From: Lindgomyces ingoldianus
Taxonomy: Eukaryota; Ascomycota; Dothideomycetes; Pleosporales; Lindgomycetaceae
Length of the DNA stretch: 64,000 bases
Assembly (NCBI RefSeq): GCF_010093535.1
Contig: NW_022985185.1
Span: 1,000,200-1,064,199, forward strand
Direction: 5' to 3'
Position 1 is the first letter of the stretch, and every line of letters starts with the position of its first letter. Under the pieces are notes generated by a model. The model made no database searches. It worked only from the letters and a program-made list of their open reading frames with translations, and had not been told where the DNA came from. Below, in pieces: positions 46,671 through 57,141 of the stretch. The position numbers were made by a program, and so were the translations under genes.

Positions 46671-48387
46671 AGTGCTGGCCTCGAAATGTAGCGGCGGTGA
46701 ATGATAATGAAATGGTACAATGAAAGACCTTCGCGCAGGCAGTGCCTTCAAAAGCGCAAGATAGTGGGTGTGCGTTTGGTACAAATGTATAAGCTGAGGG
46801 TTGTGTTGCAAAAGACACTGAGAGGAGAGTGCGTGGAGGAAGGAATATCAAGAATACGAGGGCAGAACTTTATAGGCGATAGCCTTAGAGACGGGCGTTG
46901 CTCGCAGGTGAAAGTGATGAAAGAGCTGGAGAGCGTCGCCAGGCCTTGCGGGGCGGTAAGGCCGCAAGTACTTTCCTTCACTCGATGTGATGGCACAAAG
47001 ATGGCGAAAGTTGGCGGACGTGAACGACTCAAGACGGTTCTCGTTGTGTGAAGGAGCCAGGTATGAAAGGATACAAGAGGGTGATATACAGCTGCAAAGT
47101 TGCTAGTTCTTGTACTATTGATGGCCTAATTGGGGGTGGGATTTGAACGTGAAAGACAAAAAGAGGATGTAAGTGATCCACTGGGTTAAGAAAAGGTGTG
47201 AGAAGCGGATGGTGCTTTGTAAAGTGCGTCTTCTGTGTAATTCGGCTGGCTGTTTTCTGTGACGGTACAAAACAATGTATGGATTGTGGAAGAATGAAGA
47301 AGATTTTTTAAGGGCAAGTGTGTATTGAGAGAAAATTAGAAGTGAAGGCTGGTGTTGTGCCCGAATGGATTTGCGCCAAGAAAAATGGGAGGGTGGGTGG
47401 TGAGGTGGTGAAAGAGCGCTCTTAATCTGAGTGACTGACCTTAGGGAGCATTCTAGTAGCTCTCTGCTAGAGTAGTATAACGGGTTGTTGTTTTGTTCAC
47501 TGACCTAACCTGACATACGCCTCCAGTGGCTTCGTACGACGTACACAATGTTGATATGGCAAAAATTCTCCTACAAAAAAAAGTGTCATTTAACCAACCC
47601 TGCCGCATTAAAGAAAATGGCAACATCTAGTTTGGTGTAGTTTCACCTCCCTGCGGTCGATGGGAGATGGGAGCTTTGACAGCTCCCCCACTCCTTCAAT
47701 GTGATATCAAGCACAAGATCCTGTACTGATCGCAAGAATTTTATCTCGCACGCCCTCAGGGTTTCATTTCATTCTTATTCTGTTATATAACTAATATAGG
47801 TCCGTTACCTTCGTCAGTGGCCACCAGGCATAGCCTATTCTAAGAGCAATTTACTACTGGCATATTATTTTCTGTTCAATACATTCTATTACTATAAAAC
47901 TCCTTGCTTTCTGCCTACACCTTTGTGCGTCGTTAGTAAGACCTCCTTCGTTTGGGTTCCTCGTTTCGTCTTCATTCTCCAGACTTGGACCTTTCAGCTA
48001 GAGGCCTCGCCCCTGGCATTGCCCTTGTTTTCGACCTACAGGGTGAAGAGTTAGTAAAGTCTCCCTCGGCTCAATTCTAGATCCTGGATTTTCTCCCCAC
48101 CACGCTTACACCCTTCAGCTTATTTATTTTCTCCCGTATAGACTCGAATTATCTTTTTGCTTTAGCTCGAACGAAGCTTACTAGGAGCTCCACGAGACCA
48201 TGCTTCTTTCATTGTGCACTGAGAGATTCTGTTGACGCTGCATACCCTCGTAGATGGAAAGCACTAATATAACCGAGCTTGCTGACACGTTGGAGGAATG
48301 CGAGTTTCAGTGCCTTGAGCTCTTTTGGATAGAAGTGCCGTATATTTGGTTTGCCCAATTGCTCTCTCATATTCGCTCGAGTCAAAA
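46671..48387. other. long upstream region, pyrimidine-rich on the + strand
   Basis: About 1.7 kb with the promoter of the 975-residue gene and possibly a long 5' leader. The stretch 47900-48180 is CT-rich. A plus-strand frame starts at ATG 48254 (82 codons), but it overlaps the minus-strand exon candidate and has no recognisable features. Confidence 0.35.
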
Positions 48388-48894
48388 TTACTCATCCATG
48401 AGTTCCCCGTATTCCCATTCTAGAAACTTATTGTATTCACTAGTGTCATTAGAGAACCAGCGAAACCTCAGCTTGAAAGGGTCCCACAGTCCATCCCTGT
48501 GAAGCGAGAAACCCCCAATTTCGGAACGCTGTTGGAGCTCTGTAGCTAGGATGATTTTGTTATCACGAAACCACTTGTGATATGTTTGCGCGGCACTCGA
48601 ACTTTGCGGACTTGAAATTTCGTGCCGGCACCAGCAATGGAGCTGGGAAAGCGACATACACGATCGGCGACTGGCCTGAGTTGTGATTATCTCCTGGTTC
48701 GAAGCCGCTAGAAGAACAAGGTCATGCAAACTAGGCTCCTTGATGCGTGAATCCAGCAAATCGCGATTCAGCTCGGTCGAGACGCTTTGGTAGGGGCCGT
48801 AAGCAGCAAGGCGTTCCTGAAGCTCCGGTAAGACGGCAATATCTGTAGCAACGGAGCCACAAACGCCAAGCTCGAGAATAGAGGTGAACCGCTA
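48388..48894 (-). pseudogene. orphan coding exon or gene remnant, unrecognised
   Basis: A protein-like open frame of about 168 codons runs from just after a pyrimidine tract and TAG (ttttttag, possible splice acceptor at about 48895) to the stop at 48388. There is no ATG near its beginning. It looks like a terminal exon whose upstream exons cannot be found in the short gap before the next gene, or a truncated gene. Composition is ordinary (LELGVCGSVATDIAVL, HKWFRDNKIILATELQQR, LKFRWFSNDTSEY-like end), with no known domain. It lies between the large hypothetical gene and the secreted hydrolase, next to the repeat block. Confidence 0.35.
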
Positions 48895-48989
48895 AAAAAG
48901 CCAGTAGACAGTATATATCAGTAACTCAGGGTCATGAACGCTAGCTTATCACCTTCGTCAAATGTTTCCTTCGTGTGACTAGGCTAGCA

Positions 48990-50036
48990 TTACACATTCC
49001 GGAACGGCCCAAGAACGTTATAGTCCAGCCTCAAATGCTCAACCATCGCATATGCGCTTTCAAACGCAAACACATCCACACCACCTAATTTGCCCAACCA
49101 CTTCTCATTCGTCACATTGGCACACCTTTCCGCAACCAGGTCCAAATACACCTTGAAAACAGCCCAATAATTTCCTGGATTCGCCGCCAAAACCGTGTCC
49201 TGAATATGCATCGCGCCAAGTACCGGGTCTGTTGTAGCTGTCAATTCGATTGCGGCTGTGCATGCAGTGCGTAAATCATCCATATATTCCTGCTGAATGA
49301 GTACGTCCTGTCGATTTCCCGACCGTCCAAGATGGCCCCCAATGTAATGTTTCATTTTGGGGTAGTCTTTCAGGATCTGGGTGTGTGCGTTGATCCAGCC
49401 GGGAATGTTACTAGAAACTGCGAGCTGAGAGAATGGAGCCCAGCCTGGAAATACAACGTCCACAAGCATGAGGACATGAGCGGACGGGGCATAGATAAAA
49501 ATATTTCCTCGGCAGTGATTTTCGCCTTTGTAAGAGAGGTGGACAGTTTGGTTCCCTGAATTTACAACGTAATCGTGCTCGAATGATTTTGTTGGAATTG
49601 GCCGACTTGGGTCTGCATATGTACGTAGAAGTTCGGTAGTATCTTCGTGTGCAATGACTTCGACACCGGGCTTCGCGACCAGTGCTGCCGTGCCGATGTG
49701 GTCAGCATGTGAATGGGAATACACGAAATGAGTAATCGGCTTATCGGTAATGTTGCCAATGGCGAAGAAGATATTTTTGCCGATCGTTGGAGGTAAGTCT
49801 ACTAAAATGACACCTTTTGTAGACGCGACGAAGAGACATTGGTATGAGCCATCAGTAACCATATACACGCCCCCACCATAAGATTCAACTACATATCCCT
49901 CGGGGCCGATTGCGAGGCCCTTGGAAGTCTCTGGCAAGGGAAGGAAAACGTCATTTATCTCACCCCGAATAGAGCATTGAGCAGCGAGAGAAGAGAAAAG
50001 GAGGACTGAAAAGAAGAGAGAAAATAAGGTCTTCAT
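48990..50036 (-). CDS. secreted metallo-beta-lactamase-fold hydrolase
   Basis: Single-exon 348-residue protein. A strong signal peptide (MKTLFSLFFSVLLFSSLAAQC) supports ATG 50036 over the upstream in-frame ATG at 50105. The metallo-beta-lactamase core is plain. KGVILVDLPPTIG is the first strand-turn. YSHSHADHIG is the metal-binding HxHxDH motif. ENHCRGNIFIYAP and LMLVDVVFPGWAPF hold the later His and Asp ligands, and HYIGGHLG the last His. The closest functional classes are secreted quinoprotein or lactonase-like MBL-fold hydrolases, but substrate cannot be deduced. It is the last intact gene before the AT-rich repeats, about 360 bp from them. Confidence 0.85.
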   Translation of the reverse strand: MKTLFSLFFSVLLFSSLAAQCSIRGEINDVFLPLPETSKGLAIGPEGYVVESYGGGVYMVTDGSYQCLFVASTKGVILVDLPPTIGKNIFFAIGNITDKPITHFVYSHSHADHIGTAALVAKPGVEVIAHEDTTELLRTYADPSRPIPTKSFEHDYVVNSGNQTVHLSYKGENHCRGNIFIYAPSAHVLMLVDVVFPGWAPFSQLAVSSNIPGWINAHTQILKDYPKMKHYIGGHLGRSGNRQDVLIQQEYMDDLRTACTAAIELTATTDPVLGAMHIQDTVLAANPGNYWAVFKVYLDLVAERCANVTNEKWLGKLGGVDVFAFESAYAMVEHLRLDYNVLGPFRNV

Positions 50037-50400
50037 TAAGATTATGCGGAGTCGGTTTGGATAAATATATAACAAGGTTGCCAGGTGATGTGACTCGGAT
50101 GTCATTCATAATCCCACCTTGTTTCTACCTTATATATAATGATTTAATAGCGCCTTGGTAGAAATAGCAGCATGGCAGCACGACCACTGACAAATGGTTT
50201 ATAAGCTAGTTTTCAGAAGCGAGATCAGCTCCCGCTTGGTGGACTACGGGCGCAATGAGTGGTGGAATTGGCGAATACGTGTTCGAACTCTCTTAGCGAA
50301 GACGAGTGGCTTCCTGTTCAGGTTACAGCTGACGCCAGCTTCGCTAATAACGTGTTTTATCAGTAAGCTGCGCACATCAGTAAGCTGCGCACCCCACTAA
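50037..50400. other. transition from genes to the AT-rich repeat block
   Basis: Contains the promoter of the secreted hydrolase. A short exact tandem duplication of a 16-17-bp unit (cagtaagctgcgcacat) lies at about 50361-50392. Beyond 50400 base composition turns strongly TA-rich and no intact gene follows. Confidence 0.6.
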
Positions 50401-50959
50401 ACCACGCGAAACCGCGTCCACACCTTTAACTATAGCTTAACAACTATAAGCTTAATCTCTAGCAAAAGAAGGCAGGCTTTAGCTTGCTCTTGTCTTAATT
50501 AAGTCTAACTCTTATCTATTAATTTGTGCAGCTACTGCAGCCTATAACATACTAGAATCTACCCTCTAAACGCGCCTTAGTAGTATTCTTCTAAAACGTA
50601 AGATAATCTTAGTTTACTGTAAGCTATTACCTATTAAAAAGCAGTTACTTATTTCCTAGATCCTAGACCTTAACTAACGCAGCTTTCTACTCTATATTAT
50701 TAATGTGTGTTAAATAGCAAACGTTCTGCTTTAAGCATGTAGCTAAGATCCTCTACTACTGCCTGTAGGCAAGTGCTAGGTATTGCGCTTTATTAATAGC
50801 TAGGTAGAGCTTTAGATAAAGTAGAATAGAAAAATATACTTCTAGCGCGCTCTTTATTAGAATCTAGTTAAGTTTAAAGCCTAGTTTAAGCTAGTAAAGG
50901 ACACATGTTAGACATATAAAATACTAGATAAAAATACTTATAATTTTAATAAAATAAGA

Positions 50960-51036
50960 TGTCGCGTACAGCTATCCGTCTATATATATCCTTCTACTGT
51001 GCTAGCTAGGAGGTTAACTATTTAGCAAACGCAACA
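50960..51036 (+). repeat. left LTR of TRIM-like element
   Basis: 77-bp terminal repeat starting TGTCGCGTACAGC and ending AACGCAACA. It is preceded by TAAGA. Confidence 0.8.
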
Positions 51037-51298
51037 GTTATAAGCCTAGTTTGCAGCGTAGTGTAGATAGTTAGCGCTTAAAAATTTACACACCCCTATT
51101 CTACTAATAAAATTACATTATCCCTAAGCACAGTGTGTTTAATTCCTACGCTTAGCAAAGAGCATTTAGGCTGTGCGTCTATTACAGAGGCTACCTTACT
51201 AGATCTGTCTCTAAGTTCTGTTGCTTAGGCTAGAGGGTGTGTTAAGGTTGTTTCACTATGTTTTACCTCTCTTGTTCCACAGTTTAAGCTGGGGGGTG

Positions 51299-51375
51299 TG
51301 TCGCGTACAGCTATCCGTCTATATATATCCTTCTGCTGTGCTAGCTAGAAGGTTAACCTTTTAGCAAACGCAACA
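51299..51375 (+). repeat. right LTR of TRIM-like element
   Basis: 77-bp terminal repeat matching the left one apart from about four substitutions, at least one of transition type in TpG/TpA context. It is followed by TAAGA. Confidence 0.8.
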
Positions 51376-51415
51376 TAAGATTTATAATAGAAGTTACTAT
51401 TATATTTAAAGTTAT

Positions 51416-52520
51416 TAACGTACTTCACAGGCAAGTTGCTTACACACCTAAGTTGCTTACTTTTGCTAAGACCCTACTAAACTACCCTTCTTACACTAAT
51501 GCATTCCCTATAACACTACTTAAACATGCTAAAAGAACATTAGATATAGCTTACACTCTAAGCTTTTAAACAAAATATAAAACTCTTAAAAAAACATGCT
51601 ACAGCTATGTACAAAGTTTTATAAAAAATAATAAATAACTATAGCGCTAGATAACATTTACAAGCTAATTTTACAGCTAAATTATAAAGGCTAAGTAATA
51701 AAAAAAAGTAGGTAATTATTAAGACTATACTTAAGCTATATATATAAAAAATTTCCTCTTAGATAGCATTTATAGCTAATATAGCTAATTTTTTACACGC
51801 TAAGCATAATCTAGGCTATGTTTACATAAACTAGCCTAGTATGTTTATAAAGTGTTATTTAAAGCTTAAAGTAAAGTTTTAAGTGTAAGTATAGTTAAAA
51901 AATATTTAGCTAATTATAAAGCCTATTTTACTAAAGTTATATGTGTTATTATCTTAAATACTATACTTAGCTTTAATATTCTTTATAAGGCTAAACCTGC
52001 TTTAAATTACTTTAGAACTTTTATAAAAAGCTTTTTTATAGTTATACTTACACTTAAATATTACTTTAAGCTTTAAATAACACTTTATAAACATACTAGG
52101 CTAGTTTATATAAACATAGCCTAAATTATGCTTAGCGTGTAAAGAATTAGCTATATTAGCTATAAATGCTATTTAAAAGGAAATTCCTTATGTATATAGC
52201 TTAAGTATAGTCTTAATAATTACTTACTTATTTTTATTACTTAGCTTTTATAATTTAGCTGTAGAATTAGCTTATAAATGTTATCTAGTGCTATAGTTAT
52301 TTATTATTTTTTATAAAACTTTATATATAGCTATAGCATATTTTTTTTAAGAGTTTTATGTTTTATTTAAAAGCTTAAAGTGTAAGCTATATCTAACATT
52401 CTTTTAGCACATCTAAGTAGTGTTATAGAGAATGTATTAGTGTAAGAAAAGTAGTTTAGTAGGGTCTTAGCAAAAGTAAGCAACTTAGGTGTGTAAGTAA
52501 CTTGCCTATGAAGTACGTTA
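51416..52520. repeat. 1.1-kb near-perfect inverted repeat (foldback/MITE-like)
   Basis: Two arms of about 485 bp are inverted copies of each other around a spacer of about 135 bp (roughly 51900-52035). The outer ends read TAACGTACTTC on the left and GAAGTACGTTA on the right, so the element proper (ACGTACTTC...) is flanked by TA on both sides. This is the target preference of Tc1/mariner and Fot1/pogo transposons. Each arm starts with a motif repeated twice (AAGTTGCTTAC). Arm-to-arm differences are mostly C/T and G/A. No transposase frame is visible. It may be a foldback element, a MITE, or two truncated transposon ends head to head. Confidence 0.75.
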
Positions 52521-52823
52521 CTAGTTTTAAAACTATTAGTTAAGTAGTTACTATATAGCCTAGTAATTATAACTAAGTTACTATAATTAAGTGTATTAAC
52601 ACATATAGCTAGTTACTTTTACTACTTATTATCTTACATAGAAAGCTCTACTAAGCTAGCTAGGATTATAATATCTCTAGTAACTAGACGCTTATAGTAA
52701 GTAATAATAGCTAAATAACTAACTACTTTAGCCTAGCCTAGCTTAAGCACTTTAATAATTAAATAAAGACATGTACAGCAGAAGACTATTACCTGCTTAT
52801 AGTAGATAGCTATAGCAACTATG

Positions 52824-53090
52824 TGTTACAGCCAACGAACAGACCGTAATCAACTAATCAGCTATACCTCATAGCTTAAACGACGCCGGATGGACGGCGC
52901 TTAACCCTGTCCTAGACAGGTCACATAACAAGACAGATAAAGAATAGCTCTACCTCTTAGATAAGTGTATTAAGGAATGCATTATTTAATAAAGAAAGTA
53001 CACTTGCTTACTATGCGCGCAGTGCGCAGTAAGCGCAGCCACGCGCACAGTGCACACAGCATGCACTACATGCAAAACCCTATGTATATA
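52824..53090 (+). repeat. GC-richer island, possible degenerate 5' LTR
   Basis: Starts TGTTACAGCC and is less TA-rich than its surroundings. It contains GACGCCGGATGGACGGCGC and a run of alternating GC-rich hexamers. It lies upstream of a plus-strand gag remnant, the position expected for a 5' LTR, but no partner copy was found in the window. The LTR identity is therefore inference. Confidence 0.35.
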
Positions 53091-53499
53091 GTTTGAATTA
53101 TAACTATAGTTAGAAAGCTATAATTACTGTTTAGTCTTTACATACTTAATAAACTAAAAGGTGTTAATACCTTTATAAAAAAAAACACTACCTTATATAT
53201 CTTATATTATATATACTTTTATTTTATTTTTTATAGATTAGTTTACTAGCTTTTTATATAGCTGCTAGGTTAAACTACAACTTGCCTTTCTTATCTTTAC
53301 TCTACCTATACTCTGCTAAATAGACTGTACACCTAATTTAGCTAAGTTCTTACCCCTACTCTACAACATACTATAGGCTGTAGTGCTTCTAAAAAGACTA
53401 TTTTATTAGAGTAAGAATTATAACAGTAATTACTAACTTTTATAAAGTATAGCTACTTTAACCTTAGATATTAGCATAATAAGCGCTTTAGCTGCTAGC

Positions 53500-54600
53500 A
53501 CTAGCTAGACCTCTATAGCTACTAAGAAAGCGTAAAATTAGTAAATATTATATTTTTATAATAAGCTAGAACAACTTAGGCAACACTTTTAGTAACAAGT
53601 ATAATAAGGACTGTCTAGTGCTTAATAACTACACGCCCTCTAGCTAGAAGTAGCTAGTCTTTAAAACATAGCATATAAAAAAACTAGCATTAAATTAAAA
53701 AGAACTTTATGTTTTACTTTCTCTAAGGCATTTACTAGAGTAGCTAAAGACCTAAAACTATTTTTTACTAAGTGCTACTTTTATATGTAATATAATAAAG
53801 GTGCTTTTAAAATAGACAAAGAAATAATCTTATAAATAAGCCTACACCTAAAAAGATTACCTACTATATAGTTTTAACCCTACACAAATAATTAGATAAA
53901 CTATTAAGTAAATAAAAAACTCTTACTATTAGAAATATAAAAGATCTTTAAAAATATTACTTTTTTTAAATTAGCCCTAACTGTAATCTATAATCTAGTT
54001 AATTAAAAAAATAAGTAGTTAATAAAATAGACTTTTTATAACAAAAAAAAGCACTGTCTAATACTATATAGCCTACTTTAGAAAATAACTAGCTATCTGC
54101 AGATAGACTAACTAAAAAGCAATAAAACACATGTTCTATAATAAGCTTTTAAAAATAATTAAAAATAAATTTACTTACACTAAAAAGCCTAAGAGCTTTA
54201 AAGAATACTTTAATAAAGCACTTACTTATAATAAAAGACATGCTAAACATTAGAAAGAAAAAAAAGTAAGTGTTATAACTTTAAAACCTAAATAGTTTTA
54301 GAAGAAAAAGAAGACTCTAAGGTTTAATAGTAAACCTATAAATCTTAGCTACACTAAACATATGCATAGCTTTCTTAAAAAAAAAGCAGTTCTTTTAAAA
54401 GCATAAAGCTACCTTTAAACAAAGAATAATAAAAATAGCTTAAAAAAAAGCATGCTTTAACTATAAAAAAGTAAGCTATTTCTAGCAAAACTGCCTAGAC
54501 TTTATAAAGTAGAAAAATAAAAATAGTAAGTTAGCTATAAAAGCTATATACACTAATAAAGGTCTAATAATAGAGAAACTTTATAACAGGCTAGATAAAT
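53500..54600 (+). pseudogene. degenerate gag of an LTR retrotransposon
   Basis: Plus-strand remnant of a gag-like frame with many stops. The best evidence is at about 54450-54495: a CX2CX4HX4C zinc knuckle pattern in which the second Cys and the His codons have become Tyr, and an internal codon has become TAG, all explicable by C-to-T or G-to-A change. A lysine-rich segment precedes it. The rest of pol is not identifiable downstream. The element family cannot be named. Confidence 0.45.
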
Positions 54601-55666
54601 AACTCTACTAGAGATGTAAAGCTAACTATAAATCCTCTAACTATTTAGTAAACTACTAGAAAGTAGAAGTCTAAAAAAAATAGTATCTCTAGGGCTATTA
54701 AACAAGCTGTAATTCTAAAAGAATAGTAAAATTAAACATAAGTAGTTAACTATGTTAAAAACATAAAAAAAGGCAAAGAATAATACCTTCTTTAATAAAA
54801 CAAAATAGGCATCTTACTAAAAAAACTTAAAAAATAATTTAAATATAAAAACTACTAGAAATATAAAAAACTTTATAGTTATAACTTCTATAAAACAGAA
54901 CTTTATAAGGTAACTCTAGATAATAACTATAACACTTATAAAGTTATAAGAAAAATTACTATAGTCTATTATAACATACTACATAAAGAAAAATAATAAA
55001 AGTTTTTTAAAAAAATATTAGTAAAAAAAAAAAGCTTTAATTAGCTTTTAACACTTTTTTAAACTCTAGCTCTATTAAATAAATAGGTAGACACACTACC
55101 TCTAGCACTAGTAGTAACTAGAAAGGAGCTAGAGAAATAATAAATCTATAGATATTATATCTTATGTAAAAGTAAGCAACACAACAACTTCTAATGCAGG
55201 TATAAAAGTTACTTTTTACAGATAATTTAAATAAAAAAATATCTATGTTAGGCCTAAGTACAGCTTATACTAATCTGTATAAATTTAAAGTAATGCCTAT
55301 ATACATAGTACTTATACATAAATAAATACTGCGTCTAACATTAGCTAACTAAACACTGCGCTAGGTAGTAGCTAATTAGCATATAAAAGAGTAAAAGGTT
55401 TATAGACACTCTAATAAAACTAGCTATAACTTATAAAATGCTAAACTGCTAGCATTACAGTACAGGTCTAGCCTATAAAAGGAAACTTTAGACTAAATGT
55501 AAAAACACTTTTAACTGCGCCTTCTACTACTTTTAATAGAAAGCTAATTAATAAAATAATTAACTTCTTTACTATTACTAAGTAAAAAGCATTAACTGCC
55601 TAGTAAAAAAATGCATAATAAAAAAACATTAAGAATTTAAAGTTAACTGTCTGTACGCAGCAGCAG

Positions 55667-56135
55667 CGTCACGATCTAGATACAAGCGATCGCGCACGAG
55701 CAGGACCACGTATCTATGTCACATGATGCTTGTGCGCGAACCTCTGTGCGCAAACATCTAGATATCCCCCTTTTTCTTTATACAAAGAAAAGACAAGAGT
55801 AATAGAACTAAAAACATGTTACCTTTACTTTACTTACTTTATACGCTGTGCACACTATGTGATGACAAGCACTGTCTCTACTACCGTATGGAGCTGGGGA
55901 AGCAAGGCAGAGTAGGTCGGCTCTATTTCAGCTACACTAAGATAGGGAGGAGAAAGGGAGCTTTAAGGGCAGCTCTGCAGAAGAAGTGCTCACAGCGCTA
56001 AGGCGCTAGCAAGGACGCTAGTGCTAAGTAAACTAATAGCGTTGCGCTAGTTGCACCCCCTATATCCTAATTAGCTGCACAGGCAGCTTGTTATGTGACG
56101 CGTGACAGAGCTCTCTGTGTAGGACTGTTACATCA
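55667..56135 (-). repeat. 3' LTR of element A (minus-strand Ty3/gypsy)
   Basis: Read on the minus strand, an LTR-like segment starts TGATGTAACAG at 56135, directly after a purine-rich tract (cttagaagaggg, 56147-56136), and ends near GATCGTGAC at about 55667. The end resembles the terminus of the other LTR family here (AATCGTGACA). It is one of the least TA-rich segments of the block and contains a 61-codon fortuitous open frame. The left boundary is approximate because the partner LTR lies beyond the window. Confidence 0.55.
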
Positions 56136-56147
56136 CCCTCTTCTAAG

Positions 56148-56818
56148 GCAGTCTTATCTCTAAGACTAGGTAGTTTAGCACCTCTACATTAGTTTTTAAA
56201 CTAGTTAAGACTCTAGTATAAGTTAATTATTAACCTTTATAAGTTTTATATTCTTGCCTTTTTTATACGCTTATAACTAGGTGTCTAGTCGCGCTAGTAG
56301 ACTAGGCTTAGTAGAATATGCTTAGTAGAAGTCCTTTACCTTATGCAGAGCTCTAAGGAATCTGTTAGCATTATACTAGGTAGGTTTAGGATTATAGCCT
56401 ACCTATAAGGCTTAGTATTAGAGACGCCTGCAGTAGACGTAACTATCTAGGATGTTCTAAACCTGCTACTTAGGGTAACTGTTAACCTTAATTAGCTTCT
56501 TTAAAGGCTTAACCTAACCTAGCAGCGTTGTAGGTGCTGCCTGCTGTAAGCAGTCTACGTGGAAGACGTTGTGCATTCTTATGTATAGGGGGAGCTTAAG
56601 CTAGTACAAATAACCTCTTATACCTATAATTAAATAGAGCCTGTACATCTACTAGTTAAGCTTCTAGCTAGGGCGCCTTATAGTAAAGCCCTTAAAAGTT
56701 ACATATACCTTGTTGCCTACTATAAAGTTAGGCTTATGCTACTTTTTATTTACCTAAGCTGCTTACTACTTTTAAGCTTAAGTAATGCCCTTCTTTATAA
56801 TTTTAATTACTTATTATA
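56148..56818 (-). pseudogene. element A: integrase C-terminus and chromodomain (RIP-damaged)
   Basis: On the minus strand, motifs typical of Ty3/gypsy chromovirus ends occur in order with interrupting stops. GNKVYVTFKGF is the GDKV module. RMHNVFHVDCL follows. A chromodomain-like stretch then contains NILDSYVY and YNPKPT at about 56230-56470. The segment ends in the polypurine tract next to the 3' LTR. The reading frame is continuous with the integrase segment at 62491 upward once the inserted element B1 and one TAGTG copy are removed. Confidence 0.7.
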
Positions 56819-56823
56819 TAGTG

Positions 56824-57141
56824 TGTCACGGTATCCTCCCTAGATCCTAGACATAACTGTATTGGACGCGTACTAGAGTATTATTAGTGCACGTCTGACA
56901 CAAACACAACACAACATAGACATAAACTTAAGCATAAACTGCCTTAACACTAACTAAACTTAGAACAGGCTTAATTTATACCTAAAGCGCTTAGACTTCT
57001 AAGCTAAGTATTTAATTATTAATTTTTTTCTAAACCTTTTTATTTCTTACATAATGTCTTATACTTACTATAATACCTTATGTAGTAATTAAACTAGACC
57101 TTTATAAAGCTTTATAACCTTACTTATGCATAATTATAACA
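56824..57141 (+). repeat. 5' LTR of element B1
   Basis: 318 bp, beginning TGTCACGGTATCC and ending in TTATAACA. It aligns end to end with the 3' LTR; the right part has lost more C and G. Confidence 0.9.

Larger units (their letters stand above)
50960..51375 (+). mobile_element. TRIM-like miniature LTR retroelement
   Basis: Two 77-bp direct repeats (50960-51036 and 51299-51375) begin TGTCGCG and end GCAACA, i.e. TG...CA like LTRs, and differ at only about four positions. They enclose 262 bp of non-coding sequence. The 5-bp sequence TAAGA immediately precedes the first repeat (50955-50959) and follows the second (51376-51380), a clean target-site duplication. Just before the second repeat is a purine run (aagctgggggg), a polypurine-tract candidate. 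Directly after the first repeat is GTTATAAGCC, one RIP-type change from the complement of the initiator tRNA-Met anticodon loop. The whole element is 416 bp and has no coding capacity, so it must depend on another element's enzymes. Confidence 0.8.

Noticed and set aside
48254..48502. 82-codon plus-strand frame starting with ATG
   Set aside because: Overlaps the more protein-like minus-strand exon and has no recognisable pattern, though it could not be excluded completely.
52990..53070. Alternating GCGC/GTGC-rich patch considered as a CRISPR-like or regulatory repeat
   Set aside because: No regular repeat-spacer structure; it is a short low-complexity patch in a possible LTR.
55730..56001. 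Small open frames in the GC-richer part of element A's LTR
   Set aside because: They lie within a segment that reads as an LTR on the minus strand; frames of about 61 codons are expected by chance there.
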